Source of the DNA: Streptomyces novaecaesareae
GTDB lineage: Bacteria > Actinomycetota > Actinomycetes > Streptomycetales > Streptomycetaceae
Reading direction: 5' to 3'
Assembly: GCF_000716875.1 (NCBI RefSeq)
Contig: NZ_JNWQ01000029.1
Coordinates: forward strand, 34,479-98,478
Length of the DNA: 64,000 bases
The position numbers and the translations under genes were made by a program. This document shows, one piece after another, positions 12,185-20,947 of this stretch (positions are counted from its first letter, which is position 1; each line of letters starts with the position of its first letter). Under the pieces are notes generated by a model. It worked only from the letters and a program-made list of their open reading frames with translations, did no database searches and was not told where the DNA came from.

Positions 12185-14617
12185 ATGACCTCCGAGACCA
12201 GGCCTTCCGACCCCGCCGACCACGCCGCCGCCCGGGCCGCGCTGCTCGCCGACCCCGGCCCGGTGGGCCGCCCCCGCCGGGAGGCGCTGGCCGCGCTGAC
12301 CGACGACTGGCTGGCCGGCCTGCTCGCGGCCGCCGGCGCCCCGCCGGGCGTCGCGCTGGTCGCCGTCGGCGGGTACGGGCGCGGCGAGCTCTCCCCGCGC
12401 AGCGACCTGGACGTCCTGCTGCTGCACGACGGGCCGATCGCCCGCGAGCTGCCCGAGCGGATCTGGTACCCGGTCTGGGACGCCGGCGCCAAGCTCGACC
12501 ACTCGGTGCGGACCGTCGCCGAGGCCCGGGCGGTCGCCGCCGCCGACCTCAAGGCGCAGCTCGGCCTGCTGGACGCCCGCCACCTGGCCGGGGACCAGGC
12601 GCTCACCGCCGCGCTGCGCTCCGCGGTGTTCACCGACTGGCGCGCGAGCGCGCCCGCGCGCCTGCCCGAGCTGCGCGAGCTGGGCCGCGAGCGGGCCGAA
12701 CGGCACGGCGAGCTGTCCTTCCTGCTGGAGCCCGACCTCAAGGAGGCCCGCGGCGGCCTGCGCGACGTGGTCGCGCTCAACGCCGTCGCCGCCACCTGGC
12801 TGGCCGACGCGCCCCGGGACGGCCTGGACGCCGCCGCGCTGCGGCTGGCCGACGTGCGCGACGCCCTGCACCTGGTCACCGGCCGGGCCACCGAGCGACT
12901 CAGCCTGCAGGACCAGGACCAGGTCGCCGAACGGCTCGGCGTGCTGGACGCGGACACCCTGCTGCGCCAGGTCTACGAGGCCGCCCGCACCATCGCCTAC
13001 GCGAGCGACGTCACCTGGCGGGCGGTGGACCGGGTGCTCGCCGCCCGGACCGGCCGGGGCCGCCGGGTGGGCCGGCTGGCCATCCCGTTCACCGGCGCCG
13101 GCCGGGGCAGCGGCGCGGTGGCCCGGGGCGCGGTCGAGCGCCGCCCGCTCGCCGATGGCGTGGTCGAGCAGGACGGCGAGGCGGTGCTCGCCCAGGGCGC
13201 CCGCCCGGCCGCCGACCCGGTGCTGCCGCTGCGCGCCGCGGCCGCCGCCGCGCAGAACGGGCTGACCGTCTCGTACGCGACGGTGCGCCGGCTGGCCGCC
13301 GAGAGCCGCCCGCTGCCGGTGCCCTGGCCGGACGAGGCGCGCGAGCAACTGGTCACGCTGCTGGGCGCGGGGGAGGCGGCCGTCCCGGTGTGGGAGGCAC
13401 TGGAGGCGGAGGGGCTGGTGACCCGGCTGCTGCCGGACTGGGAGCGGGTGCGCTGCCGTCCGCAGCGCAACGCCGTACACCGCTGGACGGTGGACCGGCA
13501 CCTGGTGGAGACGGCGGTGCGGGCCGCCGCGATGACCCGCCGGGTGGCCCGGCCGGACCTGCTGCTGGTCGCCGCGCTGCTGCACGACATCGGCAAGGGC
13601 TGGCCCGGGGACCACAGCGAGGCGGGCGAGGTGATCGTCCGCGACCTCGCCCCCCGGATGGGCTTCGGCCCCGAGGACACCGAGACCCTGGCGGTGCTGG
13701 TCCGCCACCACCTGACCCTGGTCGACACCGCGACCCGGCGCGACCCGGACGACCCGGCCACCGTCGAGGCGATCGCCAAGGTGGTGACCACCCTGCCGGA
13801 GCTGGAGCTGCTGCACGCGCTCACCGAGGCGGACGCGCTGGCCACCGGCCCGGCCGCGTGGAGCAGCTGGCGGGCCTCCCTGGTGGACGGACTGGTGGCC
13901 CGGGCCGCCGACCGGCTGGCCGGGGCGGTCGCGGCACCGGTGGAGGCGGCGCCGAGCGCCGAGCAGGAGCGGCTCGCGGTCGAGGCCGCCCGCACCGGCG
14001 AGCCCGCGCTGTCGCTGCGGGCCCAGGCCGAGGGGGCGGACCCGGGCACCGAGCCGATGGGCGTCGAGCTGAACCTGGCCGTCCCGGACCGCCCGGGGCT
14101 GCTCGGCACCGCCGCCGGAGTGCTCGCGCTGCACCGGCTGACCGTCCGCTCGGCCGGACTGCGCGAGCTGGACCCGATCGGCGCCGGGCCGGTGCTGCTG
14201 ATCTCCTGGCGGGTGGCCGCCGAGTTCGGCGAGCTGCCGGAGGCGGCCCGGCTGCGGGCCGACCTGCGCCGGGCGCTGGACGGCTCGCTGGACGTCGCGC
14301 GGCGCCTCGCCGAGCGGGACGCCGCCGCGCCGCGCCGCAGGGGCATCCCCACCCCGCCGCCGCTGGTCGCGGTGGCGCCCGCGGTGGCCTCGGCGACCGC
14401 GACCGTGCTGGAGGTCCGCGCCCACGACGCCCCGGGGCTGTTGCACCGGATCGGCCGGGCGCTGGACGAGTCGGGTGTACGGGTGCGCACCGCGCACGTC
14501 TCCACGCTGGGCGCGGAGGCCGTCGACTCGTTCTACCTGACCGACGCGGCGGGCCGTCCGCTGGCCGCCCAGCGGGCCGGTGAGGTGGCGGCCGCGGTCC
14601 GGGCGGCGCTGGGCTGA
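12185..14617 (+). CDS. glnD: PII nucleotidyltransferase GlnD
   Basis: GlnD modifies and demodifies PII according to nitrogen status; in S. coelicolor it is an adenylyltransferase. 810 residues. Domains in order: N-terminal nucleotidyltransferase with GGYGRGELSPRSDLDVLLL (about residues 60-78), a helical linker domain, an HD domain with LLHDIGKGWPGDH (about residues 465-480), and two C-terminal ACT domains (about 622-700 and 740-810; PDRPGLLGTAAGV and APGLLHRIGRAL). The ATG at 12185 was chosen because the sequence upstream is the non-coding tandem repeat and a TACGG-rich spacer. No strong ribosome-binding site is visible (GGGAC only). It completes the amtB-glnK-glnD group. Confidence 0.95.
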   Translation: MTSETRPSDPADHAAARAALLADPGPVGRPRREALAALTDDWLAGLLAAAGAPPGVALVAVGGYGRGELSPRSDLDVLLLHDGPIARELPERIWYPVWDAGAKLDHSVRTVAEARAVAAADLKAQLGLLDARHLAGDQALTAALRSAVFTDWRASAPARLPELRELGRERAERHGELSFLLEPDLKEARGGLRDVVALNAVAATWLADAPRDGLDAAALRLADVRDALHLVTGRATERLSLQDQDQVAERLGVLDADTLLRQVYEAARTIAYASDVTWRAVDRVLAARTGRGRRVGRLAIPFTGAGRGSGAVARGAVERRPLADGVVEQDGEAVLAQGARPAADPVLPLRAAAAAAQNGLTVSYATVRRLAAESRPLPVPWPDEAREQLVTLLGAGEAAVPVWEALEAEGLVTRLLPDWERVRCRPQRNAVHRWTVDRHLVETAVRAAAMTRRVARPDLLLVAALLHDIGKGWPGDHSEAGEVIVRDLAPRMGFGPEDTETLAVLVRHHLTLVDTATRRDPDDPATVEAIAKVVTTLPELELLHALTEADALATGPAAWSSWRASLVDGLVARAADRLAGAVAAPVEAAPSAEQERLAVEAARTGEPALSLRAQAEGADPGTEPMGVELNLAVPDRPGLLGTAAGVLALHRLTVRSAGLRELDPIGAGPVLLISWRVAAEFGELPEAARLRADLRRALDGSLDVARRLAERDAAAPRRRGIPTPPPLVAVAPAVASATATVLEVRAHDAPGLLHRIGRALDESGVRVRTAHVSTLGAEAVDSFYLTDAAGRPLAAQRAGEVAAAVRAALG

Positions 14618-14662
14618 AAGCCCGCAGGGGCAGGGGTGGAGACCGTACCCGGGGCGGCCGGA

Positions 14663-14668
14663 TACCCT
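14663..14668 (+). promoter_or_regulatory. -10 element TACCCT for ffh
   Basis: TACCCT fits TAnnnT. A start near 14675 gives a leader of about 45 nt with GAGGA before the GTG at 14719. Confidence 0.35.
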
Positions 14669-14718
14669 GGGGGACGACGACCGTACCGATTCCGATGCCG
14701 CAGAGGACCCGCGACGAC

Positions 14719-16284
14719 GTGTTCGACACCCTTTCCGATCGCCTCGCAGCGACGTTCAAGAACCTCCGGGGCAAGGGCCGCCTGAGCGAGGCGGACATCG
14801 ACGCCACCGCCCGCGAGATCCGCATCGCGCTGCTGGAGGCGGACGTCGCGCTGCCGGTCGTCCGGGCCTTCATCAAGCAGGTCAAGGAGCGGGCACTCGG
14901 TTCCGAGGTCTCCGGTGCGCTGAACCCGGCCCAGCAGATCATCAAGATCGTCAACGAGGAGCTCATCGCGATCCTCGGTGGCGAGACCCGCCGGGTGCGG
15001 TTCGCCAAGAGCGGCCCGACGGTCATCATGCTCGCCGGTCTGCAGGGTGCCGGTAAGACCACCCTCGCGGGCAAGCTCGGCCACTGGCTGAAGAAGCAGA
15101 AGCACACCCCGCTGCTGGTCGCCTGCGACCTCCAGCGCCCCAACGCGGTCAACCAGCTCCAGGTGGTCGCCGAGCGCGCCGGCGTGGCCTTCTACGGCCC
15201 GCAGCCGGGCAACGGTGTCGGCGACCCGGTGCAGGTGGCGAAGGACTCGATCGAGTACGCCAAGCAGAAGCAGTACGACGTCGTCGTCGTCGACACCGCC
15301 GGCCGCCTGGGCATCGACGCCGAGCTGATGCAGCAGGCCGCGGACATCCGCGCCGCGGTCGACCCGGACGAGGTCCTGTTCGTCGTCGACGCGATGATCG
15401 GCCAGGACGCGGTCACCACCGCGCAGGCCTTCCTCGACGGCGTGGACTTCACCGGCGTCGTGCTCTCCAAGCTCGACGGCGACGCCCGCGGCGGTGCCGC
15501 CCTGTCGGTCGCGCACGTCACCGGCCGGCAGATCATGTTCGCCTCCAACGGCGAGAAGGTCGACGACTTCGACGCCTTCCACCCGGACCGGATGGCCTCG
15601 CGCATCCTCGGCATGGGTGACGTCCTCTCGCTGATCGAGAAGGCCGAGCAGACCTTCTCGCAGGCCGAGGCGGAGAAGATCGCCGCCAAGCTGCGCGGCG
15701 GCCCGAAGGCCTTCACGCTGGACGACTTCCTGTCCCAGCTGGAGCAGGTCCAGAAGATGGGCTCGATCTCCAAGCTGCTCGGCATGCTGCCCGGCATGGG
15801 CCAGATCCGCGACCAGATCAACAACATCGACGACAAGGACGTCAACCGGGTCGGCGCGATCATCAAGTCGATGACCCCGGTCGAGCGCGCCGAGCCGGAG
15901 CTGATCAACGGCTCCCGCCGGGCCCGCATCGCCAAGGGCTCGGGCGTGCAGGTCGGCGAGGTGAAGAACCTGGTCGAGCGGTTCTTCGAGGCCCGCAAGA
16001 TGATGTCCGCGATGGCCTCCGGCAAGGGCATGCCCGGCATGCCGGGGATCCCGGGCATGGGCGGCGGCGCGAAGAAGTCCGGCAAGAAGGCCCCGCAGGC
16101 CAAGGGCAAGCGCAAGAGCGGCAACCCGCTGAAGCGGGCGCAGGAGGAGGCCGCGGCCGCCGAGCGCCGCGCGCTCGGCCCGGGCGCGGGCCAGGGCCCG
16201 GCGGACGGCGGTGCGTTCGGCCTCGGCGCGGGCAAGGGCCCGGCCGACTTCGAGCTGCCCAAGGAGTTCAAGGACCTGCTGTAG
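14719..16284 (+). CDS. ffh: Signal recognition particle GTPase Ffh
   Basis: Ffh binds 4.5S RNA and nascent signal sequences and targets ribosomes to FtsY. 521 residues. The GTG at 14719 gives the family start MFDTLSDRLAATFKNLRGKG; an ATG 24 nt upstream only adds MPQRTRDD and is less likely. AGAGGA lies about 11 nt before the GTG. G-domain motifs: GLQGAGKTTLAGKL, DTAGRLGID, LSKLDGDARGG. The M domain follows, with KMGSISKLLGMLPGMG and a Met/Gly-rich segment MPGMPGIPGMGGG. The last 70 residues are basic then Gly/Pro-rich, longer than in E. coli. A terminator hairpin follows. Confidence 0.97.
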   Translation: MFDTLSDRLAATFKNLRGKGRLSEADIDATAREIRIALLEADVALPVVRAFIKQVKERALGSEVSGALNPAQQIIKIVNEELIAILGGETRRVRFAKSGPTVIMLAGLQGAGKTTLAGKLGHWLKKQKHTPLLVACDLQRPNAVNQLQVVAERAGVAFYGPQPGNGVGDPVQVAKDSIEYAKQKQYDVVVVDTAGRLGIDAELMQQAADIRAAVDPDEVLFVVDAMIGQDAVTTAQAFLDGVDFTGVVLSKLDGDARGGAALSVAHVTGRQIMFASNGEKVDDFDAFHPDRMASRILGMGDVLSLIEKAEQTFSQAEAEKIAAKLRGGPKAFTLDDFLSQLEQVQKMGSISKLLGMLPGMGQIRDQINNIDDKDVNRVGAIIKSMTPVERAEPELINGSRRARIAKGSGVQVGEVKNLVERFFEARKMMSAMASGKGMPGMPGIPGMGGGAKKSGKKAPQAKGKRKSGNPLKRAQEEAAAAERRALGPGAGQGPADGGAFGLGAGKGPADFELPKEFKDLL

Positions 16285-16376
16285 TCCTTGGTGCTTGATT
16301 GCAATGGTCGATCACGGCGCTTGAACGTGTCGCTTGATCGTCCGGGGCTCTTCTGTGATCGGCCTTGATCGATTCC

Positions 16377-16417
16377 GCTCGGCCCGTCGTCCGGTATTTC
16401 CGGGTGGCGGGCCGAGC
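16377..16417 (+). terminator. Terminator after ffh
   Basis: 10-bp perfect stem GCTCGGCCCG / CGGGCCGAGC with an inner CCGG...CCGG pair. It ends just before the acetyltransferase, which makes its upstream GTG (16420) an unlikely start. Confidence 0.65.
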
Positions 16418-16437
16418 GCGTGTCCGATGATGAGGGC

Positions 16438-16962
16438 ATGCGAGTGATGATCAGGGCCCCGAGGGCCGAGGACGCCGTTGCGTACGCCGAAGCGGTCCGG
16501 CGGTCCGCCGAACACATCGGCCGGTGGAACCCGGTAGAGCCGGACGGGCTGCCCGAGCTGCTGGAGCGCCAGGGGGCGGGCCTGCACACCTTCCTGATCC
16601 TCGACCGGGAGACCGGCGGGCTGGTCGGCAAGGTGAACGTCGCCAACATCGTGATGGGCCGCTTCTGCAACGCCACGCTCGGCTACGACGCGTACCTGCC
16701 GTTCGCCGGCACCGGGCGGATGACCGAGGGCATGCGGCTGGTCCTGGACCGCTGCTTCGCCCCGCAGTCGGCCGACGGGCTGGGGCTGCACCGACTGGAG
16801 ATCAACGTGCAGCCGGAGAACGAGCGCTCGATCGCGATGGCCAAACGGCTGGGCTTCCGGCACGAGGGCTTCTCCCCGCGGATGCTGTTCCTGCAGGGCG
16901 ACTGGCGCGACCACGAGCGGTTCGCGCTGACCGCCGAGGAGTGGCCGGGCGCCTCGGCATAG
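16438..16962 (+). CDS. GNAT family (RimJ/RimL-like) acetyltransferase
   Basis: 174 residues. GNAT enzymes transfer acetyl groups from acetyl-CoA to amines; the RimJ/RimL type acts on protein N-termini or small molecules. Visible features: N-terminal strand MIRAPRAEDAVAYAEAV, the substrate-side GRWNPVEPDGLPELLERQ, then an acetyl-CoA region with GYDAYLPFAGTGRMTEGM, and the C-terminal LGLHRLEINVQPENERSIAMAKRLGFRHEGFSPRML, split here as LHRLEINVQPENERS and AKRLGFRHEGF, which is typical of the family. The ATG at 16438 was chosen because it starts directly before the first strand; GATGAT lies 6 nt upstream, a leaderless arrangement. The substrate cannot be told from sequence. Confidence 0.85.
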   Translation: MRVMIRAPRAEDAVAYAEAVRRSAEHIGRWNPVEPDGLPELLERQGAGLHTFLILDRETGGLVGKVNVANIVMGRFCNATLGYDAYLPFAGTGRMTEGMRLVLDRCFAPQSADGLGLHRLEINVQPENERSIAMAKRLGFRHEGFSPRMLFLQGDWRDHERFALTAEEWPGASA

Positions 16963-17092
16963 CCGCTGGTGGGAGGCCCCGGGACGGCCGCCGGCACGGC
17001 CGCCGGTGGGGCGGCCTCGGGGTGGCCGTACGGGTGCTCGGGCGCGGCGTTGCGGTTGGCCCGCCCGATCACCTGTCCGTATCGTCCGACGG

Positions 17093-17387
17093 GTGACCGA
17101 ACCCGTGCCGCCGCGTCAGACTCCCGACCAGCCCTGGCGCTCCGAGGGAGCCCCGCCCCCGCCCCCGCCGCGCCGTCGGATGCCCGGCGGTTGGGCCGGA
17201 CTCGTCCTCACCGCCCTCGTGGTGTACCGCGCGGCGGGGGTGCCGCGGGGGGGTCGACTCCGGCGGGTTCGGTGGTTCTGGTGAGTCCGGCGGTTCTGGT
17301 GGTTCCGACGGGTCTGGTGGTTCCGATGGGCCTGATGGGCCTGATGGGCCTGAAGGGTCTGAAGGGAAGTCGCTCGGCCGGGCGTGA
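17093..17387 (+). pseudogene. Remnant of an ftsH-like membrane protease gene with a large internal deletion
   Basis: From GTG 17093 the frame reads MTEPVPPRQTPDQPWRSEGA and continues through a proline run into MPGGWAGLVLTALVVY. This matches, from memory, the first 45 residues of a second FtsH-type zinc protease common in streptomycetes. After VVY the match stops. The frame runs 18 unrelated residues to a TGA at 17282-17284. In the +1 frame, from 17253, an uninterrupted Gly/Ser/Asp/Pro tail (VDSGGFGGSGESGG onwards) runs 44 codons to TGA 17385-17387. I infer that the protease body (about 600 codons) was lost by deletion, leaving the N-terminus joined to a C-terminal or repeat-expanded tail. If the N-terminal match is coincidental, this is simply a short ORF. 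Confidence 0.5.
17271..17367 (+). repeat. 9-bp collagen-like minisatellite
   Basis: Imperfect 9-bp units (GGTTCTGGT, GGTTCCGAC, GGGCCTGAT, GGGTCTGAA) repeat about ten times. In the +1 frame they encode Gly-x-y triplets (GSG ESG GSG GSD ... GPD GPD GPE). Three units of GGGCCTGA(T/A) are adjacent, which suggests recent slippage. Confidence 0.8.
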
Positions 17388-17399
17388 AGCCGGTTGCCG

Positions 17400-17428
17400 G
17401 GGGCGCTCGCCGAGGTGGCGGGCGCCCC
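17400..17428. terminator. Bidirectional terminator between remnant and methyltransferase
   Basis: GGGGCGCTCGCC / GGCGGGCGCCCC, 12 bp with one G-U, 5-nt loop, between two convergent stops (17387 and 17439). Confidence 0.7.
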
Positions 17429-17438
17429 TGGTTCGCGT

Positions 17439-18266
17439 CTACCGCCGTGGCCGCTCGGCGACCAGGTAGCGGAACACGTTCTCCATCCGGACCGAGCCGT
17501 CCGGGCGCAGGTACGGCTGCAGCGCCTCCTCCAGCTCCTTGGCCACCAGCGAGGCGCCGGAGAACTCCTCGGCCGCCTCGAACAGGCCGGTGGAGAGCAG
17601 GCCGCGCACCGCGCTGTCGAGGTCCGCGTAGGCGAACGGGCAGGCCACCCGCCCGCTGCCGGCCGGTCGCAGGCCGGCCGGGGCGAGCAGGTCCTCCAGC
17701 GCTCCGGGCGCGCTCAGCTCGAAGGGGTCGCGCGCGGTGGTCCGGCCCGCCATCCGCCGGGCCACGTCCAGCACCGGGGCGCTCGCGCAGCGCTCCGGCG
17801 GGCCCCAGACGGCGAGCACCACGTGCCCGCCCGGCAGCGCGAGCCGGGCGGCCTCGGCCACCACCGGGCGGGGCGCGGCGGCACCGGGCAACTGCTCGAA
17901 GACCGTCACCAGCGAATGGGCCGAGCGGGGGACGGCGGCGGTCGGCCGGGACCCGGCGCACACCCGCAGCCGGCGGCCGTGCGCCAGCTCGCGCAGCTCC
18001 TCCCGCGGCTCCTGCCCGGCGACCTGGGCGCCCCGTCCGGCGGCGAGCAGCAGGGCCAGTCCGGACCGGCAGCCCAGACCCAGCACACTGCTCGCCGGGC
18101 CGACCTCCAGCCGGTCGTAGACCGCCTCGTAGAGCGGCACCAGCATGCGTTCCTGGATCTCCGCCCAGTCGCGCGCCCGCGCGGGCGCGGCGGCCCCGGG
18201 CTGCGGGTGGTGCGCCTGTGCGCCCGTTGGTCGTACGGCTGTGCCGGTCGTCCGAGCTGAAGCCAT
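17439..18266 (-). CDS. Class I SAM-dependent methyltransferase-like protein
   Basis: 275 residues. The start ATG at 18266 has GGGAGG about 6 nt upstream and was preferred over an in-frame start 60 nt earlier. Residues 40-80 read LVPLYEAVYDRLEVGPASSVLGLGCRSGLALLLAAGRGAQVAG (helix, strand, then the motif I position). Motif I is VLGLGCRSG instead of the usual hLDhGCGxG, so SAM binding is plausible but the canonical acid is missing. LPGGHVVLAVWGPPERC is the typical strand 4/5 region of small-molecule methyltransferases. The substrate is unknown. It runs convergently towards the ftsH-like remnant. Confidence 0.7.
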   Translation of the reverse strand: MASARTTGTAVRPTGAQAHHPQPGAAAPARARDWAEIQERMLVPLYEAVYDRLEVGPASSVLGLGCRSGLALLLAAGRGAQVAGQEPREELRELAHGRRLRVCAGSRPTAAVPRSAHSLVTVFEQLPGAAAPRPVVAEAARLALPGGHVVLAVWGPPERCASAPVLDVARRMAGRTTARDPFELSAPGALEDLLAPAGLRPAGSGRVACPFAYADLDSAVRGLLSTGLFEAAEEFSGASLVAKELEEALQPYLRPDGSVRMENVFRYLVAERPRR

Positions 18267-18472
18267 CGCGGCCTCCCATCCGGTCCTTCGGTGTGCTGCT
18301 ACGGCTCCCCCAAAGTCCCGCCCCACTCCAGCGAACAGCGGGTCGGGCCCGGCGTCCAGAGGGGTGCAGGGTGGTGCGCCCGTGTCGCGGTAGTGCGCCC
18401 CCCGTCGGGCGACCCGGAGCGCCGCCCACGCGGGGGTGTGATACCGATTCGAAGTCAGGGGGCCACTCCCCG

Positions 18473-18478
18473 TACCAT
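18473..18478 (+). promoter_or_regulatory. -10 element TACCAT, predicted leaderless start for proS
   Basis: TACCAT fits TAnnnT and is followed by exactly 6 nt (TTCGCC-type spacer) before the ATG at 18485. No Shine-Dalgarno sequence is present, so transcription likely begins at the start codon. Confidence 0.55.
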
Positions 18479-18484
18479 TCGCCC

Positions 18485-19897
18485 ATGGCTAAGGCACCCG
18501 TTCTCACCCCTCAGGCGGAAGACTTCCCGCGCTGGTACCAGGACCTCATCAACAAGGCCGAGCTGGCCGACAACGGTCCGGTGCGCGGCACCATGGTCAT
18601 CCGACCGTACGGCTACGGCCTGTGGGAGCGGATGCAGCAGGAGATGGACGCGCGGATCAAGAAGGCCGGCGCGCAGAACGCCTACTTCCCGATGTTCATC
18701 CCGCAGTCCTACCTGACCAAGGAAGCGGAGCACGTCGAGGGCTTCGCCCCCGAGCTCGCGGTGGTCACCCACGGCGGCGGCAAGCAGCTGGAGGAGCCGG
18801 TCGTCGTCCGGCCGACCTCCGAGACGATCATCAACGAGTACTTCTCGAAGTGGGTGCAGAGCCACCGCGACCTGCCCCTGCTGATCAACCAGTGGGCCAA
18901 CGTGGTCCGTTGGGAGCTGCGCCCGCGCGTCTTCCTGCGCACCACCGAGTTCCTCTGGCAGGAGGGCCACACCGCCCACGCCACCTACGAGGACGCCCGC
19001 GACTACGCGTCGATGATCCACACCCAGGTCTACGGCGACTTCATGACCAACGTGCTCGGCATCGACGTCGTGCTCGGCCGCAAGACCGCCAAGGAGCGCT
19101 TCGCCGGCGCCATCAACACCCTCACCCTTGAGGGCATGATGGGCGACGGCAAGGCGCTGCAGATGGGCACCAGCCACGAGCTGGGCCAGAACTTCGCCAA
19201 GGCGTTCAACACCACCTACCAGCTGCAGGGCGCCGAGCGCGAGTACGTCTGGCAGACCTCCTGGGGCGTCTCGACCCGCATGGTCGGCGGCCTGATCATG
19301 TCCCACGGCGACGACAACGGCCTGCGGGTGCCCCCGCGCCTGGCCGCCGTCCAGGCCGTCGTGCTGGCGATCAAGGGCGACGACGCGGTCATTGCCAAGG
19401 TCCGCGAGATCGGCGCCCAGCTGGAGGCCGTCGGCATCCGCGTCGTGGTCGACGACCGCACCGACACCCCGTTCGGCCGCCGGGCCGTCGACTGGGAGCT
19501 CAAGGGCGTCCCGCTGCGCATCGAGGTCGGCCCGCGCGACCTGGAGAACGGCACCGCGATGCTGGCCCGCCGCATCCCGGGCGGCAAGGAGCCGGTCTCC
19601 ATCGACGCCCTGGCGACGCTGCTCCCGGGCATCCTGGAGGAGGACCAGGCGCTGCTGCTGCGCCAGTCCCGCGAGCGCCGCGAGGCCCGTACGGTCGACG
19701 TCAAGACCCTCGACGAGGCCATCGAGGCCGCCGCGACCGGCTGGGGCCGGATCTCCTGGGCCGACCTCGGCGCGGAGGGCGAGGCCAAGCTGGCCGAGCA
19801 GGGCGTCACGGTGCGCTGCATCGTCGCGGCCGACGGTTCGGTGCCGCAGACGGATGACCAGGACGGCAATATCGCGATCGTCGCCCGCGCGTACTGA
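18485..19897 (+). CDS. proS: Prolyl-tRNA synthetase (archaeal/eukaryotic type)
   Basis: Charges tRNA-Pro in the cytoplasm. 470 residues without the bacterial INS editing insertion, so this is the short ProRS type. Class II motifs are clear: YFPMFIPQSYL and VVRPTSETIINEYFSKW early, motif 2 FLRTTEFLWQEGHTAH, and motif 3 GVSTRMVGGLIMSHGDDNG. A C-terminal anticodon-binding domain follows (VVVDDRTDTPFGRRAVDWEL) and then a terminal Zn-less domain ending IVARAY. The start MAKAPVLTPQAEDFPRWY is family-like. It is predicted to be translated from a leaderless mRNA. Confidence 0.97.
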   Translation: MAKAPVLTPQAEDFPRWYQDLINKAELADNGPVRGTMVIRPYGYGLWERMQQEMDARIKKAGAQNAYFPMFIPQSYLTKEAEHVEGFAPELAVVTHGGGKQLEEPVVVRPTSETIINEYFSKWVQSHRDLPLLINQWANVVRWELRPRVFLRTTEFLWQEGHTAHATYEDARDYASMIHTQVYGDFMTNVLGIDVVLGRKTAKERFAGAINTLTLEGMMGDGKALQMGTSHELGQNFAKAFNTTYQLQGAEREYVWQTSWGVSTRMVGGLIMSHGDDNGLRVPPRLAAVQAVVLAIKGDDAVIAKVREIGAQLEAVGIRVVVDDRTDTPFGRRAVDWELKGVPLRIEVGPRDLENGTAMLARRIPGGKEPVSIDALATLLPGILEEDQALLLRQSRERREARTVDVKTLDEAIEAAATGWGRISWADLGAEGEAKLAEQGVTVRCIVAADGSVPQTDDQDGNIAIVARAY

Positions 19898-19926
19898 CAT
19901 CCGTTCGGGGTCCGTTGTCCGCAGGG

Positions 19927-19954
19927 ACGGCTGTTACCTGTGGGTAATGGCCGT
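19927..19954 (+). terminator. Terminator-like hairpin after proS
   Basis: ACGGCTGTTACC / GGTAATGGCCGT, 12 bp with two G-U pairs, 4-nt loop, 30 nt after the stop. Confidence 0.55.
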
Positions 19955-20077
19955 TCGCGGAGACATTTGCCCGGAATGCGGATGAGTAAGAATCCGGTAA
20001 CTCTTCCGAGCGAGTCCGGATGGCGGACATCCCTACTGGCCGGTCAACTCCCGGTATTAACGGAATAGCGGTACGGT

Positions 20078-20122
20078 GTACGGCCCGTGGCCCTGTCAAT
20101 CGGACGGGACCACGGGCCGTAC
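20078..20122. repeat. 13-bp perfect inverted repeat in the proS downstream gap
   Basis: GTACGGCCCGTGG and its exact complement are separated by 19 nt. It lies in a 429-bp gap (19898-20326) that otherwise shows no supported gene. It could be a second terminator or a binding site. Confidence 0.65.
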
Positions 20123-20326
20123 GTCCCGGGGGCGACAGCCCGCTCCCGTACGGAATTCCTCAGGCGCGCCGACTCTGCGGCGGGCCGAAACCGGCAGGGG
20201 GTTGGTCTTGCGTCAGATCCGGAGCGCGCAATTCGCGCGCGGCCTTGCATTCCTGGGAGTTCCCTGTGAATTCCCGGAGAACGGGAACATGCGGAACATC
20301 GGCTCGCACTCCATCGTTGGTCTAGC

Positions 20327-20905
20327 GTGAGCACGACACAGCCCCTCGTTCTCGCGGCCGAACTGGCCGCCGCCTGGAGTGACATCCAGGCCTACCACCA
20401 GGACCTCCCCGACCTGGCCTCGCCCGAGGCCCTGATCGGCGAATCCTCCTCGGCCTGTGGAACGCGGCTCGGTTTCGAGCGGCTCCTCCACGAGGCTGCC
20501 CATGGTCTGGCCGCGGCCCGGGACATCCGGGACACCTCGCGGGCCGGCCGCTACCACAACCGGCGCTTCCTGATGCTGGCCTCCGAGCTGGGCCTGGCGC
20601 ACCCGATCGAGCCGCACGCGAGCAGCGGCTTCTCCCAGGTGACCATGCTCAAGGAGACCCAGGAACGCTACGCCGGGACCATCGAGCGCCTGGACCGTGC
20701 CCTCGGCGCGCACCAGGAAGCGGTGGCCGGCGACGGCGCGACGCGTGCCTTCCGCGGCCCGGCCGCCCGGCACGGCTCCTCCGGGGGCGGCGTCCGGGTC
20801 AAGGCGGTCTGCGGCTGCGGACGCAACGTCCGGGTCGTACCGTCGGTGCTCGCACAGGCGTCCATCGTCTGCGGCGCGTGCCAGCAGCCGTTCAAGATCG
20901 CGTAG
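20327..20905 (+). CDS. SprT-like zinc-binding protein
   Basis: 192 residues, GTG start. Residues about 48-60 read GFERLLHEAAHGLAAARD, containing HEAAH, an HExxH zinc-protease motif as in SprT-like proteins. A conserved DTSRAGRYHNRRFL follows, which may give the third ligand. The C-terminus has four Cys in two CxC/CxxC pairs (CGCGRNVRV and CGACQQPF), a zinc ribbon as often seen behind SprT-like domains. Conserved in streptomycetes as I recall, but its substrate is unknown. No good ribosome-binding site is seen; translation may be leaderless or start elsewhere. Confidence 0.7.
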   Translation: MSTTQPLVLAAELAAAWSDIQAYHQDLPDLASPEALIGESSSACGTRLGFERLLHEAAHGLAAARDIRDTSRAGRYHNRRFLMLASELGLAHPIEPHASSGFSQVTMLKETQERYAGTIERLDRALGAHQEAVAGDGATRAFRGPAARHGSSGGGVRVKAVCGCGRNVRVVPSVLAQASIVCGACQQPFKIA

Positions 20906-20921
20906 TCGGCCGGTGGCCGGC

Positions 20922-20947
20922 CGGACTGCTGTGCGGGCAGCGGTCCG
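20922..20947 (+). terminator. Terminator after the SprT-like gene
   Basis: CGGACTGCTG / CAGCGGTCCG, 10 bp with one G-U, 6-nt loop, 17 nt after the stop. Confidence 0.65.

Noticed and set aside
18300..18484. T-box riboswitch upstream of proS
   Set aside because: No T-box sequence or specifier stem; the promoter lies immediately before the start codon.
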